From assembly GCF_003963535.1 (NCBI RefSeq), contig NZ_CP034539.1:4340001-4404000 (forward strand): 64,000 nt of DNA, given 5' to 3'. Below are positions 7,946 to 15,740 of the stretch, in pieces (positions within the stretch are counted from its first letter, which is position 1; the number at the start of each line of letters is the position of its first letter). Made by a program: the position numbers and the translations under genes. The stretch is from Streptomyces cyaneochromogenes. GTDB taxonomy: Bacteria; Actinomycetota; Actinomycetes; Streptomycetales; Streptomycetaceae. The notes under the pieces were generated by a model. The model worked only from the letters and a program-made list of their open reading frames with translations. It searched no databases and was not told where the DNA came from.

Positions 7946-8500
7946 TCACCGCACCGTGCTGACCAGAGGCTCCAGCAACTCCAGCGCTTCCTCCCAGCGG
8001 AAGCGATCCGCCGCGCCACCGGCCCTCGGCCGGTGCGGTTCGCACGAGCCGATCAGGACGCCCATCCCCTGCAGACGGTCCAGGCTCTGCTGATAGGCAG
8101 GGTGGGCGGCCTGGGCTGAGTTCAGGTAGGGCAGTGCCACGGTCGGGATGCCCATGCCGTACGCCTCGCACAGGATGCCCAGGGCGAGGGTGTCTGAGAT
8201 CCCGGCGGCCCACTTGTTGATCGTGTTGAACGTGGCGGGAGCGACGGCGATCGCGTCCGCCGGAGGCAGGGGGCGCGGGTCTCCCGGTGATCGCCAGGCG
8301 GAGCGGATCGGGTAGCCGGTCTGTGCCTCGATCGCCTTGGCGTCGATGAAGTCGAGTCCCTGCGGTGTGGCGATGGCGCCGACGTCCCAGTGCGCCTCCT
8401 GGGCGGTGGTGATGAGCTTGCCGACGTCACGGGCAACACCTGCCGCGCACACGACGACGTACAGGAAGGGCTTCTTGTCCGGAGCGGTCGGCTCGGTCAC
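7946..8500 (-). CDS. flavoprotein (PPC decarboxylase-like fold)
   Basis: A 184-residue protein of the flavoprotein superfamily (Dfp/UbiX/epidermin decarboxylase fold). The N-terminus has the FMN-binding beta strand LYVVVCAAGVARDVGKLI, and the middle has the substrate-clamp-like PADAIAVAPATFNTINKWAAGISDTLA and GIPTVALPYLN. Such streptomycete proteins are predicted FMN-dependent decarboxylases or redox proteins; the substrate is unknown. The GTG start at 8500 overlaps the TGA of the upstream 63-residue ORF, so the two are coupled. Confidence 0.82.
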   Translation of the reverse strand: MTEPTAPDKKPFLYVVVCAAGVARDVGKLITTAQEAHWDVGAIATPQGLDFIDAKAIEAQTGYPIRSAWRSPGDPRPLPPADAIAVAPATFNTINKWAAGISDTLALGILCEAYGMGIPTVALPYLNSAQAAHPAYQQSLDRLQGMGVLIGSCEPHRPRAGGAADRFRWEEALELLEPLVSTVR

Positions 8501-8688
8501 GCGGGGACTCCCAGTTGGCGGCTGAAGTGGTGCAGTTCCGGCAGGGTACGACGGCGGTCGCGGGCGGCCATGTCGGCGACCAGGTTGCGGACGTCGGGAC
8601 GGCGGATGTCCTGGGCTGCGGCGTGCTGCTGCTGGTAGCTGGCCGGGGCGCCGCAGGTCGTGAGGAAGACGAGCTTGCCGAAGGTCAT
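8497..8688 (-). CDS. small conserved-looking protein coupled to the flavoprotein
   Basis: A 63-residue ORF, basic and rich in Arg/Ala/Gln, beginning MTFGKLVFLTTCGAP. Its stop overlaps the GTG of the flavoprotein gene by the GTGA arrangement, which is the main evidence that it is translated. I do not recognise a family. Expression as a leader or coupling peptide is the alternative to a functional protein. Confidence 0.5.
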   Translation of the reverse strand: MTFGKLVFLTTCGAPASYQQQHAAAQDIRRPDVRNLVADMAARDRRRTLPELHHFSRQLGVPA

Positions 8689-8932
8689 GCCGTCTCAAAA
8701 CCTGATCTTCAGACGCCGTGTCGTCGGGGCAAGTCCGCCCGCGCTGCAGGCTGCCTTACGGGAGGGGACACGCTGGAGGTGGCCTTGGCAAGCCGGGCCT
8801 GGCGCGAACCCATGCGCTCGTACTCGCGGCAGAGCCCGGACCGTGGGGGCGGCCCGTGAGGTGATGCGGCCCCTACCGTGCCGCGCGCCCGTCGAAGCAG
8901 CCGCTTCCGGTTGCGGCCGACGTACGGTTGAA

Positions 8933-9042
8933 GTACCGAGGGCACCACGCACTCCGGCCGCCCCGCCGGGTCGTCCTCGGCGAGAGACGAACCCCGGGCC
9001 GCCCCAGTGGTCGGCGCGGAGACGGGTCGGCATCATGTCCGC
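8933..9042 (+). repeat. duplicated promoter/leader, copy A
   Basis: About 110 bp from GTACCGAGGGCA to CATCATGTCC are roughly 85 percent identical to 12347-12455. Copy A leads into a 32-codon ORF (ATG 9034 to TGA 9133) whose stop overlaps the ATG of the STAS-GNAT gene, so it may be a leader peptide or the relic of a lost DUF5994 start. The rest of 8689-8932 holds no gene I can support. Confidence 0.65.
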
Positions 9043-9132
9043 CGCGGTCGAAGCAACTCCGCGCAAGCTCATCATGGCAGGGGCCGCGCTGAACACCCGT
9101 GCAGGTCCGCAACCCCGCCGAGGGGAGGCGTG

Positions 9133-10107
9133 ATGGCCTTTGCCCGGCTGGACATCCATCGGCGGAACCGAGGAGAGCGGACGCTCGTCACGCTTGCCGG
9201 CGACATCGGGCCGGCCACGACGCCGCTGCTGCGGGCCGCAGTGGAGCAGTGTCTGCTGGACGGTGTCACCGTGATCGACATCGATATGACCACGGTCGGC
9301 TCCTGCGACGCCAGGGGCTTGGACGTCCTCCTGTCGGCATCACGGCGCGCCAGCCGGGTCCACGCTCGCCTGCGGCTGCACCATCCGTGCGCGCAGATCA
9401 CCCGGCTCCTCGATACCACCGGATCGACTTCGCTGCTCCTTACGGCCCCCGTGAGTCCCGTGCCGCCCGCCGCATCCGGCGACCTCATGAGTACCGCGAC
9501 GCGGGCGCCCGAGGACCCCGCTCGTCGGCCGGATCAGCCGGTCCTCAGGGACGGGATCCGCCTTCGACGGCTGACCCGCTGGCAGGCAGAAGACATGCGC
9601 GAGGACATCGCGGACCTGGCTGCGGAGTCCGTCGCGGGCACCGCCGGCGAGGCGTACCACGACCGTGGAGACTTCCTGCACCGCTTGGCGGTCACCGCCC
9701 ACCGCCCTGGCTTCGCCCTGCTGGTCGCAGAAACGACGGTGCTGATCGGTTGCGCCTTCGGTTATCCGGTGGACCCTGACGGCTCCGACCGCCGGTGGTT
9801 CGACGGAACGCTCCAGGAGATCATCCAGCGGCTCACCTCCCGCGCACGGTTCGTCGTCCTCACCCAGGTCGTGGCCCATCCGCACGCTCAGCACCGCGAT
9901 ATCGCCCGCCGCCTGCAACAGCGTCTGCTCACAGACCTGCGGTCCTCCCTCGGGGTCACCCTGCTGCATCCTGCCGACCAGGCAGGACAAGCCGCCTTCT
10001 CGTCCTGGGGCTGGCAGAACATGGGCGAGGTGGTCGGGCTGCCCGGCCCCGTCGCCCCCTGTGTGTTGACCCTGTCTTCCGAAGGGCAGCCCTCGGCACG
10101 CCGATGA
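9133..10107 (+). CDS. STAS-domain / GNAT-like fusion protein
   Basis: A 324-residue two-domain protein. Residues 1-110 form a STAS domain of the anti-sigma-factor-antagonist class (LVTLAGDIGPATTPLLRAAV...VIDIDMTTVGSCDARGLDVL). Residues about 150-310 resemble a GNAT acetyltransferase-like fold (GIRLRRLTRWQAEDMREDIA, GFALLVAETTVLIGCAFGYP, RARFVVLTQVVAHPHAQHRDI). The usual phospho-acceptor DSSG is DARG here, so the STAS module probably cannot be switched off by a Ser kinase. The ATG at 9133 has AGGGGAGG (9121-9128). The second STAS protein at 13386 is a clear paralogue that keeps DSSG. Confidence 0.78.
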   Translation: MAFARLDIHRRNRGERTLVTLAGDIGPATTPLLRAAVEQCLLDGVTVIDIDMTTVGSCDARGLDVLLSASRRASRVHARLRLHHPCAQITRLLDTTGSTSLLLTAPVSPVPPAASGDLMSTATRAPEDPARRPDQPVLRDGIRLRRLTRWQAEDMREDIADLAAESVAGTAGEAYHDRGDFLHRLAVTAHRPGFALLVAETTVLIGCAFGYPVDPDGSDRRWFDGTLQEIIQRLTSRARFVVLTQVVAHPHAQHRDIARRLQQRLLTDLRSSLGVTLLHPADQAGQAAFSSWGWQNMGEVVGLPGPVAPCVLTLSSEGQPSARR

Positions 10108-10242
10108 TTCGGCAGAGGAGCGATGAGCCGGCGGTCGTACGCGGCCCGGGCCGCCACGCCACCCGTCGTCCGCCGTACGGACGTGTCTCGACGCGATGGC
10201 TGCGCGCCACGCCGCCCGCCACAGCCGGGAGTAGCCTGACAG

Positions 10243-10250
10243 GTACCGAG
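10243..10250 (+). promoter_or_regulatory. GTACCGAG box upstream of DUF5994-A
   Basis: GTACCGAG preceded by GGAGTAGCCTGACAG-like sequence; the same box is at 8933-8940 before the STAS-GNAT gene and at 12347-12354 before DUF5994-B. The spacing to the start codon is 90-100 bp in each case. Candidate shared promoter element or activator site; the sigma factor is unknown. Confidence 0.4.
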
Positions 10251-10337
10251 AACTGTCGGGCGCACGACCACGGCGGCGCCGTTCCCGGCGAGTGACAGAC
10301 ACGGGCAGCCGGAAACCGCCCGGATCGGGATCGCACG

Positions 10338-10850
10338 ATGAACGCCATCACCAAGTCCGCCAAAGGTACGGCCCCAGGTGACGGACACTCCTACCGGATG
10401 CCCTTGCCCCGGCTGCGCCTCACGCCGGATGTCAGCCATGGCCCGCTGGACGGCGCATGGTGGCCGCGCTGCGACGCACTGGAACTGGAGCTGCCCGCGC
10501 TGGTCGGCTCCTTGGATCCGAGCATCGGCACCATCACGCGCGTGACCGTGGGTACCGCCGCCTGGCCAGATGCCCCGCAGGAGGTGATGGCACCGGGGCA
10601 TGTGATCGAGGTGGCCCTGAGCAACGGGGCGGCCGAGATGCATGCCATCACCGTGGACTGCGGCACCGTGGGGCGCTGGGAACTGCTCGTGGTCCCACCG
10701 GACGAACCGGCCGGAACGGCAGCCCTGCTGCTGACCGCCGCCTCCGACCCCGAGAACCCCTTGTCCGCCCCGCGCCTGCTGGCACTCGCCGAGAGCGGCC
10801 TCGACGGACAGGACACATGGGAGTCGGAAGGAGGAGCCGGACCCAGGTAA
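10338..10850 (+). CDS. DUF5994-family protein A
   Basis: A 170-residue soluble protein with the DUF5994 signature PLDGAWWPRCDALELELPAL at about 36-55, followed by a beta-rich core (ITRVTVGTAAWPDAP, GRWELLVVPPDE). No catalytic residues are known for the family. It is one of three paralogues in 9 kb (with 12448-13044 and 18873-19355) and is flanked by STAS and PP2C phosphatase genes, which suggests a role in the same stress response. In this copy WPRSRD has become WPRCDA, the most divergent signature of the three. Confidence 0.75.
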   Translation: MNAITKSAKGTAPGDGHSYRMPLPRLRLTPDVSHGPLDGAWWPRCDALELELPALVGSLDPSIGTITRVTVGTAAWPDAPQEVMAPGHVIEVALSNGAAEMHAITVDCGTVGRWELLVVPPDEPAGTAALLLTAASDPENPLSAPRLLALAESGLDGQDTWESEGGAGPR

Positions 10851-10959
10851 GCAGCCCGACCCGGCCTGCCACGCGTACCCGGCGGGCCCGGGCGTCCACG
10901 ACCCCGTGATGGAGCCATGGCACCGACAGATCCCTTGTCATACCGGCCCGCCCCTGACC

Positions 10960-12168
10960 ATGGCGGGTGAGGGGATGACGGCAGGACGGCGCGCGGACCG
11001 CTCCGAGAGCTTCGGAGAAGCTCTCCTCGGAGAGATCCTCGACAGCGCGCACGAATTGCCGCCCCATCTCATCGGGCCCCTGATCGCTGACGTGGTGGAC
11101 CGGCTCGGTGGCCGCCGACCGCAGGTGCTGTTGCAGGACTACGGCCAGCTGCTGCTCGTACCGCTGCCCGGTGAGGGCCTCACGGGCGGGGAACCTCAGG
11201 TGATCGACGACTCCGAGGCGGGCCGCTGCTTCCTCGACGCGGTCCCCGTGGAGGTGCCCCGGGAGGACGGCGTCCGGGTCCACCTGCCCCTGCTGGACGG
11301 CGGTGACCAGGTGGGGGTCATGGTCGTGACGCTGGACAGCGTCGACGACCACGACCGCCGCCTGCTGCTCAGAATCTCCGGCCTGGTGGCCGACCTGCTG
11401 GTGACCAAGCACGGCTACTCCGACCTGTTCTTCGGCGTCCGACGCGGCGAGGCGATGAGCGTCGCCGCGGAGATCCAGTGGTCGCTGCTGCCACCGCTAG
11501 CGATGATCATGCCCCGGGTCGCCGTCGCCGGGATCCTGGAACCCGCCTACGACGTGGGCGGTGACAGCTTCGATTACGCGCTCAACGATGACGTCCTCCA
11601 CGTGGCCATGATCGACGCGATGGGCCACGGACTGGACGCGGCCACGATGGCCACCGTGGCCATCGGCGCCTACCGCCACGCCCGCCGGGCCGGCATCGGA
11701 CTGCCGGAGATCTACGACTTCATGGACCGCGCCGTGGCAGAGCAGTTCGGTCCCGAGCACTTCGTCACCGCACAGATGATGCAGCTGGACACGACGACGG
11801 GACGGGCGCAGTGGATCAACGCCGGGCACCCGTCGCCGATCCTCGTCCGCGACCACCGCGTCGCACAGCGTCTGGTCGCCCCGACGACCCTTCCCGTCGG
11901 CCTGGGTGGTTCGGTGCCTCGGATCAGCGAGCTGGGGCTAGTGCGCGGGGACCGCGTCCTCTGTTTCACCGACGGAGTGGTCGAGGAGCACAAGAGCGGT
12001 GGGGAGGAGTTCGGGGAGGACCAGCTGATCGACTGCGTGAACCAACTGGAGAGGACCGGGCGCGGCATCCGGGCGGTGACGCGATCCCTGTCCCACACGC
12101 TCAAGCAGGCGAGGGGCGGGCGGACCAGCGATGACGCGACCCTGCTCATGGTGGAGTGGCGCGGCTGA
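10960..12168 (+). CDS. SpoIIE/RsbU-type PP2C protein phosphatase
   Basis: A Ser/Thr phosphatase of about 402 residues, expected to dephosphorylate a STAS antagonist and so free a sigma factor. The N-terminal 150 residues look GAF-like. The SpoIIE domain shows the metal-binding series DVGGDSFDYA, IDAMGHGLDAA, GRAQWINAGHPSPILV, LPVGLG, LCFTDGVVEEH and the final DDATLLMVEW. The start is uncertain: ATG 10960 and 10975 and GTG 10906 are all in frame and none has an ideal ribosome site. Two STAS genes nearby are plausible substrates, but no RsbW-like kinase is visible. Confidence 0.9.
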   Translation: MAGEGMTAGRRADRSESFGEALLGEILDSAHELPPHLIGPLIADVVDRLGGRRPQVLLQDYGQLLLVPLPGEGLTGGEPQVIDDSEAGRCFLDAVPVEVPREDGVRVHLPLLDGGDQVGVMVVTLDSVDDHDRRLLLRISGLVADLLVTKHGYSDLFFGVRRGEAMSVAAEIQWSLLPPLAMIMPRVAVAGILEPAYDVGGDSFDYALNDDVLHVAMIDAMGHGLDAATMATVAIGAYRHARRAGIGLPEIYDFMDRAVAEQFGPEHFVTAQMMQLDTTTGRAQWINAGHPSPILVRDHRVAQRLVAPTTLPVGLGGSVPRISELGLVRGDRVLCFTDGVVEEHKSGGEEFGEDQLIDCVNQLERTGRGIRAVTRSLSHTLKQARGGRTSDDATLLMVEWRG

Positions 12169-12346
12169 CCTCTCACTCCCGCCGTCCGACACCGTTGTGC
12201 CGGCCGCGCCCGGCGGCGACGGCCCTTCAACCCGAAGGACGGGAGCTCCCGGCACGCGCTGACACTGCCGGGAGATCACCCGGCCGGTACTCCACTCCAT
12301 GTGGCCACTGCTCCGCGCCGCAGCGAAACGCGGAGTAGTGTGGACA

Positions 12347-12455
12347 GTACCGAGGGCATTTCGCACACCGGCTTCCACGCCGGGTCGTCCCCGGCGAAAG
12401 ATGAAACCCGGGCCGCCGCAGAGGCGGCCCGGAGACGGGTCCGCATCATGTCGGC
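12347..12455 (+). repeat. duplicated promoter/leader, copy B, with SD-proximal hairpin
   Basis: This is the second copy of the leader at 8933-9042. It contains a perfect hairpin, CCGGGCCGCC (12408-12417), loop GCAGA, GGCGGCCCGG (12423-12432), whose 3' arm runs into the GGAGACGGG ribosome site of the DUF5994-B gene. Copy A has this hairpin degraded. The fold could limit translation of DUF5994-B. Confidence 0.6.
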
Positions 12456-13044
12456 GACCTTGTACTCCACTCTGCCGCACCCCGAGTCCGTCGCAGCCCC
12501 GGCCGCGCGTCTCGCACTGAAGACCGAGAGCCCCTCCCGCGGACTCCTGGACGGAGCCTGGTGGCCCCGCTCCCGTGATCTGCTGAGCGAACTGCCGGCA
12601 CTCACCGACGTGTTGGATCCCCTGTGGGGCCGCATCACCCGCATCGCCGTAAACCCGGAACACTGGCCGGTCATCCCCCGCACGGTTCCCGTGGACGGCC
12701 ACATCGTCAAGGTCGGCTGGTTCACCCCGGAGATCGACCCGCACAAGCTGCTGCTGCTCTCCTACGGCACCGGCCGCTGGGATCTCCTGGTCATCCCGCC
12801 CGAGACCGGGGCGGAGTCTGCGGCCCGGCTGATGGCTGCCGCGTCCGACCACGACGGCCCGCCCCTGACCGCGAGCGCGCTCATCGCCGCGGACGAGGCC
12901 CGGCACGGCGTCTTGGCGGCCGACCAGCCACTGGACCCGGGCGAGGCATGGGAGTACGAGGGCGGCGCCTCCGCGGTGTCCGTAGCCGTTCCCCCGCAGA
13001 CCGGTCCGCCCGGCCGGGCCAGCCGGCTGATCATCGGTATGTGA
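12448..13044 (+). CDS. DUF5994-family protein B
   Basis: A 198-residue protein with the intact family signature LLDGAWWPRSRDLLSELPAL and the downstream strands RITRIAVNPEHWPVIPRTV and GRWDLLVIPPETGAESA. A Gly/Ala/Pro tail follows the WEYEGGAS segment. The ATG at 12448 follows GGAGACGGG by 8-9 bases; an upstream in-frame ATG (12301) is rejected because the intervening DNA is the duplicated leader. It lies between the PP2C phosphatase and a small membrane protein on the same strand. Confidence 0.78.
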   Translation: MSATLYSTLPHPESVAAPAARLALKTESPSRGLLDGAWWPRSRDLLSELPALTDVLDPLWGRITRIAVNPEHWPVIPRTVPVDGHIVKVGWFTPEIDPHKLLLLSYGTGRWDLLVIPPETGAESAARLMAAASDHDGPPLTASALIAADEARHGVLAADQPLDPGEAWEYEGGASAVSVAVPPQTGPPGRASRLIIGM

Positions 13045-13054
13045 GGTGGCCGCC

Positions 13055-13366
13055 ATGAACGCCTTCCTGACAGCCGCCGCTTTCGTGGTCCTCATCGCAG
13101 CGGCGGCGTACGTGATCCACCGGCTCGGCCTCCAGCACGCCGACAGGATCGCCGCGTACCGGTACAGCACCCCCCGGCCCGGCCGCCGCGGCCGCTGCCT
13201 GCCGCAGCCGTACCGGGCACCACGAGTGAGCATCCGGGCGCCCCACCGGCCGCCCGGCCGCGCCTCGGTACCGTCGGCTCAGTCCGCGGCGACGCGTGCC
13301 CGGGGTGTACACCCGGGCCCCGGACCGGGCGGGAAGCGGCCGGGACCCGTGGACCGAGGCATCTGA
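13055..13366 (+). CDS. small single-pass membrane protein
   Basis: A 103-residue ORF beginning MNAFLTAAAFVVLIAAAAYVI, a clear N-terminal membrane segment, followed by an Arg/Pro-rich soluble tail of low complexity. The ATG has GAGGTGG seven bases upstream and starts 10 bp after the DUF5994-B stop, so it is probably in the same operon. No family recognised; the C-terminal half may be non-conserved. Confidence 0.45.
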   Translation: MNAFLTAAAFVVLIAAAAYVIHRLGLQHADRIAAYRYSTPRPGRRGRCLPQPYRAPRVSIRAPHRPPGRASVPSAQSAATRARGVHPGPGPGGKRPGPVDRGI

Positions 13367-13385
13367 GCATCCGAACCGAGGCGTC

Positions 13386-13775
13386 ATGACTCTTCCGCAG
13401 CTGAACATCTACCGGCACGACCGGGACAGGCGGGCACTGGTCACCCTGGCCGGTGTGATCGACCCCGCCACCGCGCCCCAGGTGCGCGCCGTTCTGGAGC
13501 GGTGCCTGCAGGACGGCATCACCCTCATCGACGTCGATCTGACCACCGTCGACCGCTGTGACAGCAGCGGCCTGCGCGTCTTCCTCGACGTGTCACGGCA
13601 CGCCGCCGAGACTCACGCGTCCCTGCGGCTGCACCACCCCTCCCCGCAGACCGAACGACTGCTCATGGACACGGGCTCCGACCGTCTGCTTCGTACGACG
13701 AGGCCAGGAGGGGCGCGGCCTCAGCGGGCCGGGCGCCGAGGAGATCGCCACACGGAGCGGGCCGCCGCCAGGTAG
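13386..13775 (+). CDS. STAS-domain anti-sigma factor antagonist
   Basis: A 129-residue RsbV/SpoIIAA-like protein. The STAS core occupies residues 1-105 (ALVTLAGVIDPATAPQVRAV, LIDVDLTTVDRCDSSGLRVF) and keeps the canonical DSSG phosphorylation site. Such proteins bind and titrate an anti-sigma factor when dephosphorylated, plausibly by the phosphatase at 10960. It is about 55 percent similar to the STAS half of the 9133 fusion. The last 25 residues are Arg-rich and overlap an antisense membrane-protein gene, so the true conserved region likely ends near 13690. Confidence 0.82.
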   Translation: MTLPQLNIYRHDRDRRALVTLAGVIDPATAPQVRAVLERCLQDGITLIDVDLTTVDRCDSSGLRVFLDVSRHAAETHASLRLHHPSPQTERLLMDTGSDRLLRTTRPGGARPQRAGRRGDRHTERAAAR

Positions 13776-13892
13776 AGCAGATCGGCGATGAGGAGCAGTA
13801 CACCGGCGGAGGTCAGATAGAGCATGCCGTCGACGCCCGCCCCGATGGCGCAGAGCGATTCCGGCGACGAGCAGGGTCAGGAACAGGACCAT
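13721..13892 (-). pseudogene. frameshifted small membrane protein at the end of the Asp23 operon
   Basis: On the minus strand an ATG at 13892 with a strong AGGGAGG ribosome site starts MVLFLTLLVAGIAL. The frame then breaks at about 13850, while the next frame continues AIGAGVDGMLYLTSAGVLLL and IADLLYLAAARSVWRSP to a TGA at 13721. Joined, this is a two-helix protein of about 58 residues. Either a real indel has inactivated the gene or there is a sequence error. It is the last gene downstream of amaP and overlaps the STAS gene tail-to-tail. Confidence 0.6.
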
Positions 13893-14003
13893 GCGGAATG
13901 CCTCCCTGGAGAGAACCGCGGCGTAGATGACTTTGGGGCAGTCGTGAAGACCTGCCCTGCGAGCCAGACCGTGTCCCCCGTTGGGAGTCAGGCCCTGTGG
14001 ATC

Positions 14004-14597
14004 TCAGCCGACGCGTCGTGCGCGGTGGCGGACTTCCTTGAGTCGGACCTTCGAGGGGAGGCGGTCCAAGCCGGCCGAGTCCCGCGCGTGCGTGAGTGTT
14101 TCCCGGCTCAGTCGCCCCAGAGTCCACGCTGGATCCGCATGAGGCTCCAGCAACAGCCGCACGCGCGCAGCCGGAGCGGAGCTTCGGCCCGTCAGCCGTG
14201 CATGCGCCCCCGAGACCCCGTCCAGGGCCTGCGCCTCTTCCTCGATCACGTCCTCCAGTGCGCCGCCGTCGAGCCGGGCCGCCGCCCCGTCCCCGCTGTC
14301 GACGAGGACGCCGCCCAGGCGGCGCCTGCGCTGTGCGAGGAGCCACCACAGCAGCAGGACCAGCAGCACCGCGAGCACCGCGATGACGGTCGGCCACCAC
14401 CAGCCTTCCTCCCGCCACCGGGTGCGTCCCTCGGTTCCCAGCACCACGTCGTCCGGCCCGCGGAAGGGCCACCAGCCCGGCATGCCGAAGTCCCAGCGGC
14501 GCGGCAGGTCCAGCCCGCCCAGCAGCACACCGCCGCCCAGAGCGAACAGTCCAAGGCCGTGAAGCCCCAGCAGCACCCGGTTCACCGTCCTGAGCAT
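14004..14597 (-). CDS. amaP: AmaP-like alkaline-shock membrane anchor
   Basis: A 197-residue protein with two N-terminal membrane helices (VLLGLHGLGLFALGGGVLLGGL and PTVIAVLAVLLVLLLWWLLA) and a soluble C-terminal domain. This matches actinobacterial AmaP, which anchors Asp23/Gls24 proteins at the membrane. The ATG at 14597 has GAGG eight bases upstream; an earlier GTG (14606) lacks that spacing. It ends a five-gene operon with two Asp23-family genes, a DUF2273-like gene and a DUF6286 gene. Confidence 0.82.
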   Translation of the reverse strand: MLRTVNRVLLGLHGLGLFALGGGVLLGGLDLPRRWDFGMPGWWPFRGPDDVVLGTEGRTRWREEGWWWPTVIAVLAVLLVLLLWWLLAQRRRRLGGVLVDSGDGAAARLDGGALEDVIEEEAQALDGVSGAHARLTGRSSAPAARVRLLLEPHADPAWTLGRLSRETLTHARDSAGLDRLPSKVRLKEVRHRARRVG

Positions 14598-14607
14598 CAG
14601 GATCACC

Positions 14608-15297
14608 TCAGCCCTTCTTCGGACGCCGGACGCGCACGGTCAGCGTGGGTTGCCGGGCGAGTCCCAAGGACGTCACGGCTTGGCCCAGCTCGCTGTCCAG
14701 GTCCGCGCGGACGTCCTCGAGTTCGCGGAAATGGGCGCGCGCCCGGGCTTTGACCTTCCGGCGGCCGACAGCGACGCGTGCCGACTGGACACCGGGCACC
14801 TGCACGGCCCGGTCGCGCAGAACCAGGGCGGCCGCGCGGCGGTCGAGCCCGGCGCGGACCTCCCCTGTCCCAGGGATACCGGTGGGCTGGCGCATGGGCA
14901 GCAGCCTGCGCAGTCCCGGCGTCACCGCCAGCAGGAACAGCCACAGGCCGAGGGCCATCGCCACTGCGGCCCCGACGATCACCCAGATGTCATCCAGTGG
15001 CCGTGTGGCCAGTTCCTCGGCGAGCCGCAGCCGCCAGCGCATCGCAGACCGACCTGCCCGGACCGAGACCACGTCGTACAGGAGCAATCCGATGGCCGCG
15101 GCGGACAGCAGGGCCACCACGGCCGCGGGAATCCGCCGCGTTGACCAGAAACGGCGCGCCGACCGGCCTGGTTCATCGATCGCTGCCGTCGCGCCCGAGC
15201 CCGCCCCCGGGGTGCCGTCGGCGGACGGAGCTGCCTGTCCGGGTTCGGGGGGAAGGTCGCTGTCACCGGTCGGCTGCCGCCAGGTGTTCGCGCTCAT
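14608..15297 (-). CDS. DUF6286 membrane protein of the Asp23 operon
   Basis: A 229-residue protein: Pro/Gly-rich cytoplasmic N-terminus, two membrane helices (IPAAVVALLSAAAIGLLLY and IWVIVGAAVAMALGLWLFLL), then a soluble domain with a DRRAAALVLRDRAVQVPGV core and basic strands. DUF6286 proteins regularly accompany Asp23 genes in Streptomyces. The ATG at 15297 overlaps the stop of the upstream asp23-like gene by ATGA, and GGAGAGGGTGAG precedes it. Confidence 0.8.
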   Translation of the reverse strand: MSANTWRQPTGDSDLPPEPGQAAPSADGTPGAGSGATAAIDEPGRSARRFWSTRRIPAAVVALLSAAAIGLLLYDVVSVRAGRSAMRWRLRLAEELATRPLDDIWVIVGAAVAMALGLWLFLLAVTPGLRRLLPMRQPTGIPGTGEVRAGLDRRAAALVLRDRAVQVPGVQSARVAVGRRKVKARARAHFRELEDVRADLDSELGQAVTSLGLARQPTLTVRVRRPKKG

Positions 15298-15740
15298 CTC
15301 ACCCTCTCCTGGTCCGTGTGGCGCGTATGCACCGAGTGCAGCCTCTCGACCGACACCGCAAGGTCGGACACCTCCATGCCGGCCCATGTCCTGAGCCGTT
15401 CGGTAACCTCCCGGCGCACTGCGGCGCACTGCGCCCCGATGTCGGACGGATAGCCGAGCTCGACGGTGATGCGCATCCGTGCCTCGCCGAGCGCCGCCTG
15501 CCGTCCGCCGGCAGCCTCGGCGCCTCGTCCTGCGGTATCCCGCTCCGGTGCCCGCCGCACGGAAGTGGTCACGCGTGGCATCCGGCGGCCGGGTGGTACG
15601 TGGTCGACCGAGTCGGTGAACCGGCTCAGCGCCTCGCGCGCCACGTGGGAAGCGATCTTCGCAACGACCCGGTCGGCGATGGTGATCGCACCACGCTCCC
15701 CACGGGGAATGCCCGGACGCCGATTGGCTTCACCGGTCAC
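15294..15740 (-). CDS. Asp23/Gls24-family envelope stress protein, second copy
   Basis: A 148-residue Asp23/Gls24 protein (ITIADRVVAKIASHVAREAL; RMRITVELGYPSDIGAQCAA; RREVTERLRTWAGMEVSDLA). The family forms membrane-associated assemblies that respond to envelope stress. A roughly 40-residue Arg/Ala-rich insertion interrupts the domain at about 50-85, which is unusual for the family. It overlaps both neighbours by 4 bp. Confidence 0.82.
   Translation of the reverse strand: MTGEANRRPGIPRGERGAITIADRVVAKIASHVAREALSRFTDSVDHVPPGRRMPRVTTSVRRAPERDTAGRGAEAAGGRQAALGEARMRITVELGYPSDIGAQCAAVRREVTERLRTWAGMEVSDLAVSVERLHSVHTRHTDQERVR

Noticed and set aside
13264..13271. Fourth GTACCGAG box (minus strand)
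   Set aside because: Inside the tail of a small membrane protein gene and in the wrong orientation for the STAS gene; likely chance.
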